The notes under the pieces: generated by a model | Databases searched by the model: none | What the model saw: the letters and a program-made list of their open reading frames with translations, nothing else | What the model was told of the DNA's origin: nothing | Made by a program: the position numbers and the translations under genes | Part shown: positions 1 to 6,779 of the stretch, piece by piece | Position numbering within the stretch: position 1 is the first letter of the stretch | Layout of the letters: every line of letters begins with the position of its first letter | Origin: AB-629-J13 sp964496365 | GTDB taxonomy: Bacteria; Fidelibacterota; Marinisomatia; Marinisomatales; AB-629-J13 | Reading direction: 5' to 3' | Length of the DNA stretch: 7,052 nucleotides | Assembly (NCBI GenBank): GCA_964496365.1 | Contig: CAZBZK010000081.1 | Location: 1-7,052 of the forward strand

Positions 1-100
1 CAAAGAGTGATTTTTGATTGATTCCTAAATCTTTTAGGGGTTCAAAATTTTCAAGCTTTAGTAAAACAATATCTTCGATTATTTCATTGATATTCATCAT
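1..100 (-). CDS. 5' part of an unrecognised leftward gene (hypothetical protein, truncated by window edge)
   Basis: Reading leftward from ATG at 100-98 there is an uninterrupted frame of 33 codons that runs off the window. It begins MMNINEIIEDIVLLKLENFE and continues in a hydrophilic, probably helical style with no signal peptide or membrane segment. An AAGGG ribosome-binding sequence lies at 110-114, 9 nt from the ATG at 100 and 12 nt from a second in-frame ATG at 97; either could be the start. The gene is divergent from the tRNA nucleotidyltransferase gene. I do not recognise the family from this short N-terminus and assign no function. The start signal and codon pattern make a real gene likely, but 33 codons are weak evidence. 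Confidence 0.5.
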   Translation of the reverse strand, partial: MMNINEIIEDIVLLKLENFEPLKDLGINQKSLF

Positions 101-447
101 ATTTGGTTTCCCTTTTGGTATGTAGAAATTAACTCAGAAGTAAAATTAAATCAGAAGGGTTTGATGAAAATCCGGAATAAAATTAATTACTTTCGAAATC
201 AGTTCAATAAGGAATTGAAATGAAAAGGGAAATGTCTCCTTAACAAAACCAAAGACTTGTTATGGAAAGTGTGTAAAGATAGTTTGTCCATCATGTTTAC
301 TTCAATTCTTTATAAATACAGGTAAAAAATATGTGCAATTATAATTCCCACAATAAAATATTTATTTCATAAGAAACTCGTAGAAAAAATTCATCGGTTT
401 ATTTCAAATCAATGACATAAATCCATTGAGTAGTGTTAATTTTCACC
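101..447. other. Divergent intergenic region (about 350 bp) between the leftward gene and the tRNA nucleotidyltransferase gene
   Basis: This AT-rich stretch has no convincing gene; the few ATG-initiated frames stop within 20 codons (for example 163-222). It should carry promoters for both flanking genes. A perfect TATAAT occurs at 340-345, but no TTGACA-like box sits 16-18 bp upstream, so it is only a weak promoter candidate for the rightward gene. A 15-bp direct repeat near the leftward gene is listed separately. A small AT-only inverted repeat (AATAAA-ATA-TTTATT, 352-366) is probably compositional. I see no tRNA, riboswitch or terminator. Confidence 0.6.
126..157. repeat. Two-copy direct repeat, 15 bp, period 17 (possible operator)
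   Basis: The copies are AAATTAACTCAGAAG at 126-140 and AAATTAAATCAGAAG at 143-157, matching at 14 of 15 positions and separated by 2 bp. They lie 26-57 bp upstream of the leftward gene's ATG at 100, in the zone where a promoter or activator site would fall. Tandem half-sites with a period of 17 could bind a regulator, but the low-complexity AT context makes chance similarity possible. Function is inferred only from position. Confidence 0.35.
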
Positions 448-1863
448 ATGGCAAATATTCGTCATTTAATCGAAGGGAATCCTACAGGTAAAGAAGAATT
501 ACACATCATTGGAAAATTAGGAGAAAAATTAGGTCGGGATGTATATGTAGTAGGTGGTTATGTTCGTGATTTATTTTTAGGACTGGATATAAAAGAAATT
601 GACTTGATGGTCGTGGGAGATGGAATCAAGTTTGCTCGTTCATTGGCTGATGAACTGAAAGTAAAAAACATTGTCCCATTCAAGAGATTTTCGACCGCTA
701 GAATTCCTTATAAAAATATTCCAATAGAAGTAGCTGCTGCCCGAACAGAAACCTACTCAGAAAATTCCCGAAACCCCGAAGAAATTAACTATACCGATTT
801 AACAGGGGATTTACTTCGCCGAGATTTCACGATCAATGCCATGGCTATTGATTTACATCCAAGTCGTTTTGGTGAATTAGCAGACCCTTTTGGAGGAATA
901 ACTGATTTACAAAAGAAACGGTTAGTGACTCCATTGGATCCGGATCAAACGTTTTCAGATGATCCATTGCGAATGATGAGGGCGGCTTATTTTTCAGCAA
1001 AACTTGATATGCGATTAGGTGACAAAACTAAAGAGTCAATGACCCGTCAGTCAGACAGAATAAAAATTGTATCTTGGGAACGTATAACTACGGAGTTTAC
1101 AAAAATATTGTCCTGTCCTGTACCATCAAAGGGTCTAAAACTTCTTCAGCAAGCGGGACTCATGAAATATGTTTTCCCTGAGATAGATGCTATGTGGGGA
1201 TTAGAGCAAACATCGGAATGGCACCACAAAGATATTTTTGCACACACACTTCAGGTCGTAGATAATTCCGCAAAGCTTACACAGGATATGAAGGTGCGAT
1301 TTGCGGCTTTGGTACACGACATCGCTAAACCAAACACTCGACGTATCCATAAAAAAAAAGGATATACATTTTACGGTCATGATTTTTTTGGCTCAAAAAT
1401 GGTAAACAAAGTTGCAAAGAGAATGAAATTATCCAATGATCTAAATATGTTTTTACAAAAACTGACCGCACTTCATTTACGACCCATTGCACTGGCAAAA
1501 TATGGCGTCACAGATTCAGCTATTCGTCGTTTAATGGTCGATGCTGGTGATGATATTCAAGAGCTTATGACCTTATGCAGAGCTGATATCACGACTAAGA
1601 ATCCTAAATTAGTCAAACGGTATTTAGGAAATTTTGGGCGAGTGGAAGAACGAATGAAAAATGTTCAAGAATTGGACGAAATGAGGGCGTTTCAATCTCC
1701 GGTGAGAGGAAAAGAAATAATGGAATGGTTTGGATTAAAACCGGGAAAAAAAGTTGGAGAAATTAAAACTGCTGTGGAAGAAGCCATTTTGAACGGAGAG
1801 ATCGAAAACACTTTTGAGGACGCTCAGAAATATTTATTGAAAAATTTCAAGAATAATGAATGA
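448..1863 (+). CDS. cca: Class II tRNA nucleotidyltransferase with HD domain (CCA-adding enzyme / poly(A) polymerase family)
   Basis: The family adds or repairs the 3' CCA end of tRNAs using CTP and ATP; some members add only A or CC. Residue numbers here count from the alternative GTG at 433; subtract 5 for the ATG at 448. The nucleotidyltransferase head has GGYVRD (41-46) followed by KEIDLMVVGD (54-63), where the usual catalytic D-x-D reads E55-x-D57. Next come a flexible-loop region with RTETYSENSRNP (104-115), RRDFTINAMA (129-138), the base-template motif DDPLR (176-180) with MMRAA, and ERITTE (216-221). An HD domain follows, with WHH (263-265), H271, H295-D296 and YGHD (314-317). The 471-476 residue length suits the HD-containing group. 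ATG 448 was chosen because GTG 433 adds only five residues and neither start has a clear ribosome-binding site. The gene is separated by 235 bp from the transporter operon and is probably a housekeeping neighbour. CCA-adding versus A-adding specificity cannot be settled here. Confidence 0.9.
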   Translation: MANIRHLIEGNPTGKEELHIIGKLGEKLGRDVYVVGGYVRDLFLGLDIKEIDLMVVGDGIKFARSLADELKVKNIVPFKRFSTARIPYKNIPIEVAAARTETYSENSRNPEEINYTDLTGDLLRRDFTINAMAIDLHPSRFGELADPFGGITDLQKKRLVTPLDPDQTFSDDPLRMMRAAYFSAKLDMRLGDKTKESMTRQSDRIKIVSWERITTEFTKILSCPVPSKGLKLLQQAGLMKYVFPEIDAMWGLEQTSEWHHKDIFAHTLQVVDNSAKLTQDMKVRFAALVHDIAKPNTRRIHKKKGYTFYGHDFFGSKMVNKVAKRMKLSNDLNMFLQKLTALHLRPIALAKYGVTDSAIRRLMVDAGDDIQELMTLCRADITTKNPKLVKRYLGNFGRVEERMKNVQELDEMRAFQSPVRGKEIMEWFGLKPGKKVGEIKTAVEEAILNGEIENTFEDAQKYLLKNFKNNE

Positions 1864-2057
1864 CAGGCTGAAATATTTTGTTACGGATTTCCATTGAAAA
1901 TTACATATAAACTATTGAATATGAAAATCAGCCGAACTTTCACCTCTCGTTGTTAGCCAGACTAAGAAATGTTAAACAAATTCGAATAACATCCTTTCCA
2001 TTACATCCTGAGACTGAACCATTCATTCTGCTTACGTTCATAATTAAAAGGAACTTT
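1864..2057. promoter_or_regulatory. Intergenic region upstream of the efflux operon; likely promoter zone, no clear boxes
   Basis: This gap between the tRNA nucleotidyltransferase stop and the leader ORF must hold either the operon promoter or read-through transcript. A TTGAAA (1894-1899) and a TATAAA (1906-1911) are present, but their spacing does not fit one sigma-70 promoter. TTGTTA (1950-1955) has only a poor -10 match (TAAACA, 1973-1978) at 17 bp. I see no hairpin followed by a T-run after the upstream gene, so co-transcription cannot be excluded. Neither a tRNA nor an operator palindrome is evident. Confidence 0.25.
2048..2052 (+). promoter_or_regulatory. Ribosome-binding site of the leader ORF (AAGGA)
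   Basis: AAGGA lies 5 nt before the ATG at 2058. The downstream channel gene's own ATG at 2099 is preceded by TTTCTTACCCA, which has no Shine-Dalgarno match. This site is therefore the only evident ribosome entry point near the channel gene, and it supports a coupled leader ORF. Confidence 0.5.
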
Positions 2058-2102
2058 ATGTTTTCAATAACTTTGAATATACATCCATTTCTTACCCAAT
2101 GA
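2058..2102 (+). CDS. Short leader ORF (14 codons) overlapping the channel gene start, possible translational coupler
   Basis: ATG 2058 opens a 14-codon frame (MFSITLNIHPFLTQ) that ends at TGA 2100-2102. That stop overlaps the ATG of the efflux channel gene at 2099-2101 as ATGA, a classic arrangement for termination-reinitiation coupling. It has an AAGGA ribosome-binding site with a 5-nt spacer, while the channel gene has none of its own. The peptide shows no domain and may have no function beyond bringing ribosomes to the start. An alternative is chance: a short ORF in AT-rich DNA with the channel translated from a leaderless or weak site. Confidence 0.35.
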   Translation: MFSITLNIHPFLTQ

Positions 2103-3424
2103 AATTTATACTTTATTTTATTTTTGTTTTTCCAGCTTTGAATTATGGACAATCATTATCTCTAAAGGATTGTATTCAAATAGGATTAGCAAATAATTCT
2201 TCTTTAAAATCCGCATTATCAGGAAAAACCGCCGCAAAATATTCCATTTCATCCTCTTATGGTGAATTACTGCCTACGATAGGGTTAACAGGCAGTGCAA
2301 ACCGAACCTATTTCCCTGAACGAGAAATGATGAATCTTGACCAAAACACCTTCCAAATCGATACGACTATCCAAAATTATTCTCAGATCATTTCAACAGG
2401 AATTTCTGCTACCCAAAAAATATACGATGGAAACCGGAATTTTAATCAAATAAAACAAGCAAAAGAACTGTTGCAAACGGCTTCCTATCAATATCATTCA
2501 GTGGAAATTGAACTTATTCGAAATATTGTTCAACGTTATTTTGATTATTTAAAAGCAAAAGAATTAAATGAGGTTGCTTCTCAAAATCTTGTTTTATCTG
2601 AAAAGCAACTTGAGTTAGTTCAGACACAATTTGAATTAGGAGCTGTTAAAAAAACCGATTTATTAAAAGGTGAAGTTACACAAGGACAAGCTCAATCTAA
2701 TCTTCTTCAATCCAAACAATCTCTGCGAAAGGCACGACGAAATTTTTATTTGGCGATGGGTGTTGATGACCATGGAGAAACCATTCAAGCATTTAATGGA
2801 GATATCCAAAATTATCCATTACCCTCCGAAGATAATCTGGAAACCATTATTGAAAATAATAATCCAACGTTAGCCCTGCGAAGATCACAGGTGAATTCAG
2901 CAAAGTTGAATTATTTAATGGTCAAAGGAATGAAAAAACCGACCATTGATGCAGGATTAAACTATTCTGTAAACGGACGTGATTCTCAAGAATGGATGGA
3001 TAACTTAAATGACGATTGGACTTTGGGGTTGAATGTGTCATTTTCGATTCCGATATTTACCGGGAACCGATTGACTTCCCAAATGAACCAAAAACGAGTG
3101 GAATGGAATCAGAGTCAAGAAGATTACACCGCCGCAAATGAAGCATTGATTGTTCAGGCATTGGATAATTTAGATATGCTGAACCAAATAATAAAACGTT
3201 TACCCATTCAAATTCAAGTTGTAGAAGCTGCCCGTGAAGACTTAACACTTGCTCAAGAAAGATATTCGTTAGGTGCTGCTTCTATTTTAGAAGTTTTAGA
3301 TGCACAAGTATCTTTTAATCAAGCAAAAACATCTTGGGTAAATATGAAACATGATTTCTGGATATCAGTCGCTTTTTTGAAAGCACTTACCGGAGATTTG
3401 AATGAACACTTTGGAAATAATTAA
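2099..3424 (+). CDS. Outer-membrane efflux channel, TolC family
   Basis: TolC-family proteins trimerise into an outer-membrane beta-barrel continued by a periplasmic alpha-helical tunnel, the exit duct of tripartite exporters. The 441-residue product starts with a signal peptide (MKFILYFIFVFPALNYGQS, cleavage probably near residue 18), then SLSLKDCIQIGLANNSSLK (19-37), the typical family N-terminus. The internal duplication of the family is visible: FELGAVKKTDLLKGEV (178-193) in the first half matches YSLGAASILEVLDAQV (389-404) in the second. LPTIGLTGSANRTYF (58-72) and LGLNVSFSIPIFTG (309-322) look like barrel strands. The start is secure because an in-frame stop at 2045-2047 precedes it with no ATG, GTG or TTG between. 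The start overlaps a leader ORF, and the stop is followed after 9 bp by the adaptor gene. It is the first structural gene of the operon; many MacAB operons place the channel last or elsewhere. Substrate unknown. Confidence 0.93.
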   Translation: MKFILYFIFVFPALNYGQSLSLKDCIQIGLANNSSLKSALSGKTAAKYSISSSYGELLPTIGLTGSANRTYFPEREMMNLDQNTFQIDTTIQNYSQIISTGISATQKIYDGNRNFNQIKQAKELLQTASYQYHSVEIELIRNIVQRYFDYLKAKELNEVASQNLVLSEKQLELVQTQFELGAVKKTDLLKGEVTQGQAQSNLLQSKQSLRKARRNFYLAMGVDDHGETIQAFNGDIQNYPLPSEDNLETIIENNNPTLALRRSQVNSAKLNYLMVKGMKKPTIDAGLNYSVNGRDSQEWMDNLNDDWTLGLNVSFSIPIFTGNRLTSQMNQKRVEWNQSQEDYTAANEALIVQALDNLDMLNQIIKRLPIQIQVVEAAREDLTLAQERYSLGAASILEVLDAQVSFNQAKTSWVNMKHDFWISVAFLKALTGDLNEHFGNN

Positions 3425-3427
3425 GGA
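3423..3427 (+). promoter_or_regulatory. Ribosome-binding site of the adaptor gene, overlapping the channel stop codon
   Basis: AAGGA begins inside the TAA stop (3422-3424) of the channel gene and lies 6 nt before ATG 3434. This fixes the adaptor start and implies that translation of the two genes is closely linked. Confidence 0.7.
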
Positions 3428-3433
3428 ACGAAA

Positions 3434-4854
3434 ATGTTATCAGTTTTGAAACAAAAAAAAGTGTGGATTCCTCTTATCCTTTTACTTGGAGGCATTGGAT
3501 ATTTTAGTTTTCAGTCTGGGGAGGAACCAGCCTACGTGGAGGTAGAAGAGGTTACAAGGTCAAACATTATTCACAAAGTGAATGCAAGCGGGAGACTCCA
3601 ACCACAAGAAGAGGTTCAAATTACATCAACCATCACAGCATGGATTACAGAACTTACCGTAAGTGAAGGAGATACAGTTTTTCCCAGACAACACCTCATC
3701 ACTCTGGACGAAACCCAATATAAAGCAGGAATGGAACAGGCAGAATCCATGGTAAAATCTGGAAAAGCAAATTTACATCAGATTAAACTTCAATTAGAAC
3801 GGACTCAATCTCTATTCTCCCAACAACTCATTTCGTCTCAGGAATTGGAGTCAATGGAAGCACAATACTTACTGATAGAAAGTCAATTGGAACAGGCAGA
3901 GGCTTCCTTGAAATCACGAAAAGATGAATTGTCCAAAACCAGATTGTTAGCCCCACAATATGGAATAGTAACATCAATCACTAAAGAGGTGGGTGAAATG
4001 GCAGTGGGAGGAATGTTTCAACCTGGAGTGTTAATGACCATTGCTGATTTGAATCGAATGGAAATTCTTGTGGATGTAAATGAAAACGATGTGGTATCTC
4101 TTTCGATTGGTGATACTTCAGAAATTGAAGTAGATGCATTTCAAGATACGGTGTTTTTTGGCATTGTGAGTGAAATTGCACACATAGCAGAAACGTCAAA
4201 TTTCGGGAACCAAAATCAAGTAACCAATTTCAAAGTGAAAATTTCCATGATGGATATCCATCCACTTTTTCGCCCGGGAATGAGTGCAACAGCTAACATA
4301 ATTACGGATGTAAAAAAAGATGTTTTGACCATTCCTATCCAATGTTTAACCGTCCGCCCTGAAGGGTTTGACATCGACGTAAAACAAGAAAATAAAAAGG
4401 AGGCAAAATTTACGTCCGACAAAAATTTAAGCAAAACCTATAAAAAAACAAAGCTGGTAGAAATTGTTTTTGTGGTTGAAGATACGGTTGATTTTAACAT
4501 TGGAATCGGGCAAGACGGACTTCGAGTCATAGGAAAAGAAGTCATTGTGGGAATATCCAGCGATACGCATTATCAGGTTTTGGATGGCTTAAAAGAGGGA
4601 GAGACAATTGTAAGTGGTAGTTATAAAGCCATTAGTAAGGACTTAAAACATANNNNNNNNNNNNNNNNNNNNNNNNNNNNNNNNNNNNNNNNNNNNNNNN
4701 NNNNNNNNNNNNNNNNNNNNNNNNNNNNNNNNNNNNNNNNNNNNNNNNNNNNGGAGAGACAATTGTAAGTGGTAGTTATAAAGCCATTAGTAAGGACTTA
4801 AAACATAACCAACCCGTTCAGATTGGAAGTGAGTTTTCTAATGATAATAAATAA
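3434..4854 (+). CDS. HlyD/MacA-type periplasmic adaptor (membrane fusion protein), interrupted by an assembly gap
   Basis: The adaptor links the inner-membrane ABC permease to the TolC-like channel. The N-terminus has a lysine-rich stretch and one membrane anchor (about 11-25). Next come a lipoyl-like half (about 45-92, with VSEGDTVFPRQHLITLD), a coiled-coil hairpin (about 94-170, rich in Q, E and L), the second lipoyl half (about 171-205, LLAPQYGIVTSITKEVGE), a beta-barrel (about 206-300, LFRPGMSATANI at 278-289) and a membrane-proximal domain ending GLKEGETIVSGSYKAI. A lysine-rich insert lies at about 314-342. The scaffold carries 100 Ns at 4653-4752 and then repeats 4598-4652 exactly. Collapsing the duplicate and deleting the Ns joins ...SKDLKH to NQPVQIGSEFSNDNK and a TAA at 4852-4854, giving 421 residues. 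Read literally, the frame is lost and stops early at 4768. The gene ends 9 bp before the ATPase. MacA is the closest named relative, but substrate and partner are unproven. Confidence 0.9.
4598..4652 (+). repeat. First copy of a 55-bp exact duplication at the gap (assembly artefact)
   Basis: This is the last 55 bp before the Ns and is identical to 4753-4807, just after them. It lies inside the adaptor coding sequence (residues VSGSYKAISKDLKH and just before). An overlap of a fixed odd length at two contig ends is what a de Bruijn graph assembler leaves when contigs sharing one k-mer are scaffolded without being merged. Confidence 0.9.
4653..4752. other. Assembly gap of exactly 100 Ns
   Basis: One hundred consecutive Ns is a conventional placeholder for a gap of unknown length. 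The identical 55-bp flanks and the perfectly restored reading frame indicate that no real sequence is missing: the true distance is an overlap of 55 bp. Confidence 0.95.
4753..4807 (+). repeat. Second copy of the 55-bp exact duplication at the gap (assembly artefact)
   Basis: This copy starts directly after the last N and matches 4598-4652 base for base. The sequence then continues into the true C-terminal codons of the adaptor (4807-4854). It should be removed together with the Ns when the gene model is corrected. Confidence 0.9.
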
Positions 4855-4863
4855 GCGGTTTCA

Positions 4864-5547
4864 ATGTCTGAGTTGATTCACCTGAAAGGTATAAAACGTC
4901 ATTACATTTTAGGGGGAGAAACGGTCAAAGCACTAGATGGAGTGGATCTAACAATCCAATCGAATGAATATATTTCCATCATGGGACCCTCAGGGTCAGG
5001 AAAATCCACTTTAATGAATATTATCGGTTGTTTGGATACGCCCACCCATGGATCTTATACACTTGATAGCGAAACGGTTCAAACCATGGATGATAAACAG
5101 TTGGCATCCATTCGAAATCGAAAAATCGGATTTGTATTTCAAACGTTTAATTTGCTTCCCAAACTTTCGTCCCTTCAAAATGTTGAATTGCCTCTAATCT
5201 ATTCAAATATTCCCAGACAAAAACGAGTCAAGTTGGCTGAGAACGCCCTAGAAAAAGTGGGTCTTACGGATCGTATGAAACATAAACCAAATGAGTTGTC
5301 TGGAGGTCAGCGTCAACGGGTAGCCATAGCTCGAGCGTTGGTAACCAATCCCTCCATTATATTAGCGGATGAACCTACAGGAAATCTGGATTCTAAAAGC
5401 GGGGAGGATGTTATGGCAGTTGTCAATTCATTGCATCGAGATGGAAACACCATAATTCTTGTAACACACGAGCCATACATTGCAAAAAATGCGAACAGAA
5501 CCATTTACATTTTAGATGGATTGATTCAAAAAGATAGTAAAGATTAA
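4864..5547 (+). CDS. ABC transporter ATP-binding protein, MacB/LolD-type
   Basis: This cytoplasmic nucleotide-binding subunit of 227 residues hydrolyses ATP to drive the neighbouring permeases. All ABC motifs are present: Walker A GPSGSGKST (41-49), Q-loop VFQTFNLL (91-98), signature LSGGQRQR (145-152), Walker B IILADEP (165-171), D-loop GNLDSKS (173-179) and the H-loop histidine in VTHE (H202). The order and the N-terminal YILGGETVKALDGVDLTI style match the MacB/LolD/FtsE group of exporters and mechanotransmitters. Its length is that of a stand-alone ATPase, unlike E. coli MacB, where ATPase and permease are fused. The ATG at 4864 follows the adaptor by 9 bp; no strong ribosome-binding site is visible, so coupling to upstream translation is likely. 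There is no sign of damage to catalytic residues. Confidence 0.95.
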   Translation: MSELIHLKGIKRHYILGGETVKALDGVDLTIQSNEYISIMGPSGSGKSTLMNIIGCLDTPTHGSYTLDSETVQTMDDKQLASIRNRKIGFVFQTFNLLPKLSSLQNVELPLIYSNIPRQKRVKLAENALEKVGLTDRMKHKPNELSGGQRQRVAIARALVTNPSIILADEPTGNLDSKSGEDVMAVVNSLHRDGNTIILVTHEPYIAKNANRTIYILDGLIQKDSKD

Positions 5548-5564
5548 TACCAGTAAGTTGATGT

Positions 5565-6779
5565 ATGAATTCTTTTTCTGAATCGTTGAGAATGGCTGTG
5601 TTTTCCATTCTATCTAATAAACTCAGAACCTTTCTCACCACTATGGGTATTGTCATCGGAATTTTTTCTGTAACGCTTATGGGTACTCTCATCTCAGGAC
5701 TGGATCAATCTTTTGAAAAAAGTATGTCATTTTTAGGGCGAGATGTTCTGTATATATCAAAATACGAATGGTTTGGAAATCAAGACTGGTGGGAATTAAG
5801 AAACCGTAGGAATATGAAAACCGAGTATGTAGATGTTTTAAAAGCCCAAGGTAAATATGTACTATCAGCCGCTCCGGTTGCCATGCGATCAGGAGAAATT
5901 CGTTGGAGAGATAAACATACAATAGGAATTTCCATTATTGGAACGACACCCGAATACACCTCCACTTCCAATATTGAAATAGAAGCCGGTCGGTTTTTTA
6001 CCGAAGGAGAGGAACGAAGCAGAAGGCAAGTCATTATTTTAGGGTTTGATATAGCAGAATCATTATTTGAAAACAGCAATCCTATTGGGGAAAAAGTAAA
6101 CATCGGACCCCATTCGTTTCGAGTCATTGGAATCGCTGAAAAACAAGGAAAATTTTTAGGCATGTTCAGTATGGATAACCATTGTTTGATTCCATTTAGA
6201 ACGTATGAAAAATTATTTTCAAAAAGGGGATGGATGCGGCTGAATGTTAAAGTGGACGAACGTCATATAAATGCCGCCAAAGATGAAGTCATTGGAATGA
6301 TGCGAAGACTTCGTCAACTACATCCTCAAGACAAAAATGATTTTGCTGTAAACCAACAGGATATTTTTCGCAAACAATATTTGACAATGAAATTAGCTAT
6401 AGGCGGGACTGGAGTTTTTATCACAGTTTTGTCTCTGATAGTTGGTGGAATCGGAATCATGAATATCATGTTTGTTTCTGTAAAGGAACGAACCCGAGAG
6501 ATAGGCATCAGAAAAGCCATTGGTGCAACACGGAAGATTATTTTGATGCAATTTATTTTGGAATCCATTCTCATATGTGTTTTAGGTGGAATGGTAGGAA
6601 TTGGGTTAGCTTATGCTGGTAGTTTGGCTATTGATGCGTTTGTGTTTCCTTCAACTATGCCTGTATTACTATCGATTATTTCATTCGCATTAAGTACCGT
6701 CGTTGGTATTTTTTCTGGTTTGGGACCTTCATTTCGTGCCGCAGGATTAGATCCGATTGAGGCATTAAGATATGAATAA
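5565..6779 (+). CDS. MacB-type ABC transporter permease (first of two)
   Basis: This inner-membrane permease of 404 residues has MacB topology: a cytoplasmic amphipathic start (SESLRMAVFSILSNKLRTFL), TM1 about 24-46, a large periplasmic domain about 47-275, TM2 about 279-304, TM3 about 328-352 and TM4 about 365-388. The coupling region GGIGIMNIM (294-302) plus VKERTREIGIRKAIGA (306-321) is the FtsX-like signature that contacts the ATPase, and the C-terminus LDPIEALRYE is typical of the family. After TM1 there is an aromatic, basic patch KYEWFGNQDWWELRNRR (66-82). The gene starts 17 bp after the ATPase; an ATG at 5561 is out of frame and stops after six codons, so ATG 5565 is the start. The periplasmic domain should dock the adaptor. 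In MacAB such proteins export macrolides, peptides or siderophores; the substrate here is unknown. Confidence 0.93.
   Translation: MNSFSESLRMAVFSILSNKLRTFLTTMGIVIGIFSVTLMGTLISGLDQSFEKSMSFLGRDVLYISKYEWFGNQDWWELRNRRNMKTEYVDVLKAQGKYVLSAAPVAMRSGEIRWRDKHTIGISIIGTTPEYTSTSNIEIEAGRFFTEGEERSRRQVIILGFDIAESLFENSNPIGEKVNIGPHSFRVIGIAEKQGKFLGMFSMDNHCLIPFRTYEKLFSKRGWMRLNVKVDERHINAAKDEVIGMMRRLRQLHPQDKNDFAVNQQDIFRKQYLTMKLAIGGTGVFITVLSLIVGGIGIMNIMFVSVKERTREIGIRKAIGATRKIILMQFILESILICVLGGMVGIGLAYAGSLAIDAFVFPSTMPVLLSIISFALSTVVGIFSGLGPSFRAAGLDPIEALRYE

Noticed and set aside
163..222. Nineteen-codon ORF in the divergent intergenic region
   Set aside because: It has no good ribosome-binding site, its product is a lysine/asparagine-rich string typical of random AT-rich DNA, and it is not linked to a downstream start.
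340..345. TATAAT as a definite sigma-70 promoter for the tRNA nucleotidyltransferase
   Set aside because: The hexamer is perfect but no -35-like box occurs at 16-18 bp, and such hexamers are common in AT-rich DNA.
433..447. GTG at 433 as the start of the tRNA nucleotidyltransferase
   Set aside because: It is in frame but adds only five residues (MLIFT), has no ribosome-binding site and is a rarer start codon than the ATG at 448; it remains possible.
1865..1934. Inverted repeat GGCTGA / TCAGCC after the tRNA nucleotidyltransferase as a terminator
   Set aside because: The arms are only 6 bp, about 56 nt apart, and no T-run follows.
1956..2000. Possible tRNA T-arm (AAATTCGAATAAC) downstream of the tRNA nucleotidyltransferase
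   Set aside because: No GG-TTCGA-CC stem pairing, anticodon arm or acceptor stem can be assembled around it.
1940..2152. Leftward 70-codon open frame across the intergenic region and channel start
   Set aside because: It overlaps the secure channel signal peptide, has no recognisable product and has a composition typical of antisense AT-rich sequence.
4753..4768. Literal C-terminus of the adaptor through the Ns (four residues ERQL then stop)
   Set aside because: It is created by the N block and the duplicated 55 bp shifting the frame; the collapsed sequence gives a natural family C-terminus ending at 4854.
4598..4807. Genuine tandem or insertion-related duplication in the adaptor gene
   Set aside because: The copies abut the N block exactly on both sides and the frame is restored on collapse, which fits an unmerged contig overlap far better than biology.
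5780..6163. Leftward 127-codon open frame inside the first permease
   Set aside because: It lies antisense to a well-supported MacB permease and resembles no protein family; it is a shadow of the real reading frame.
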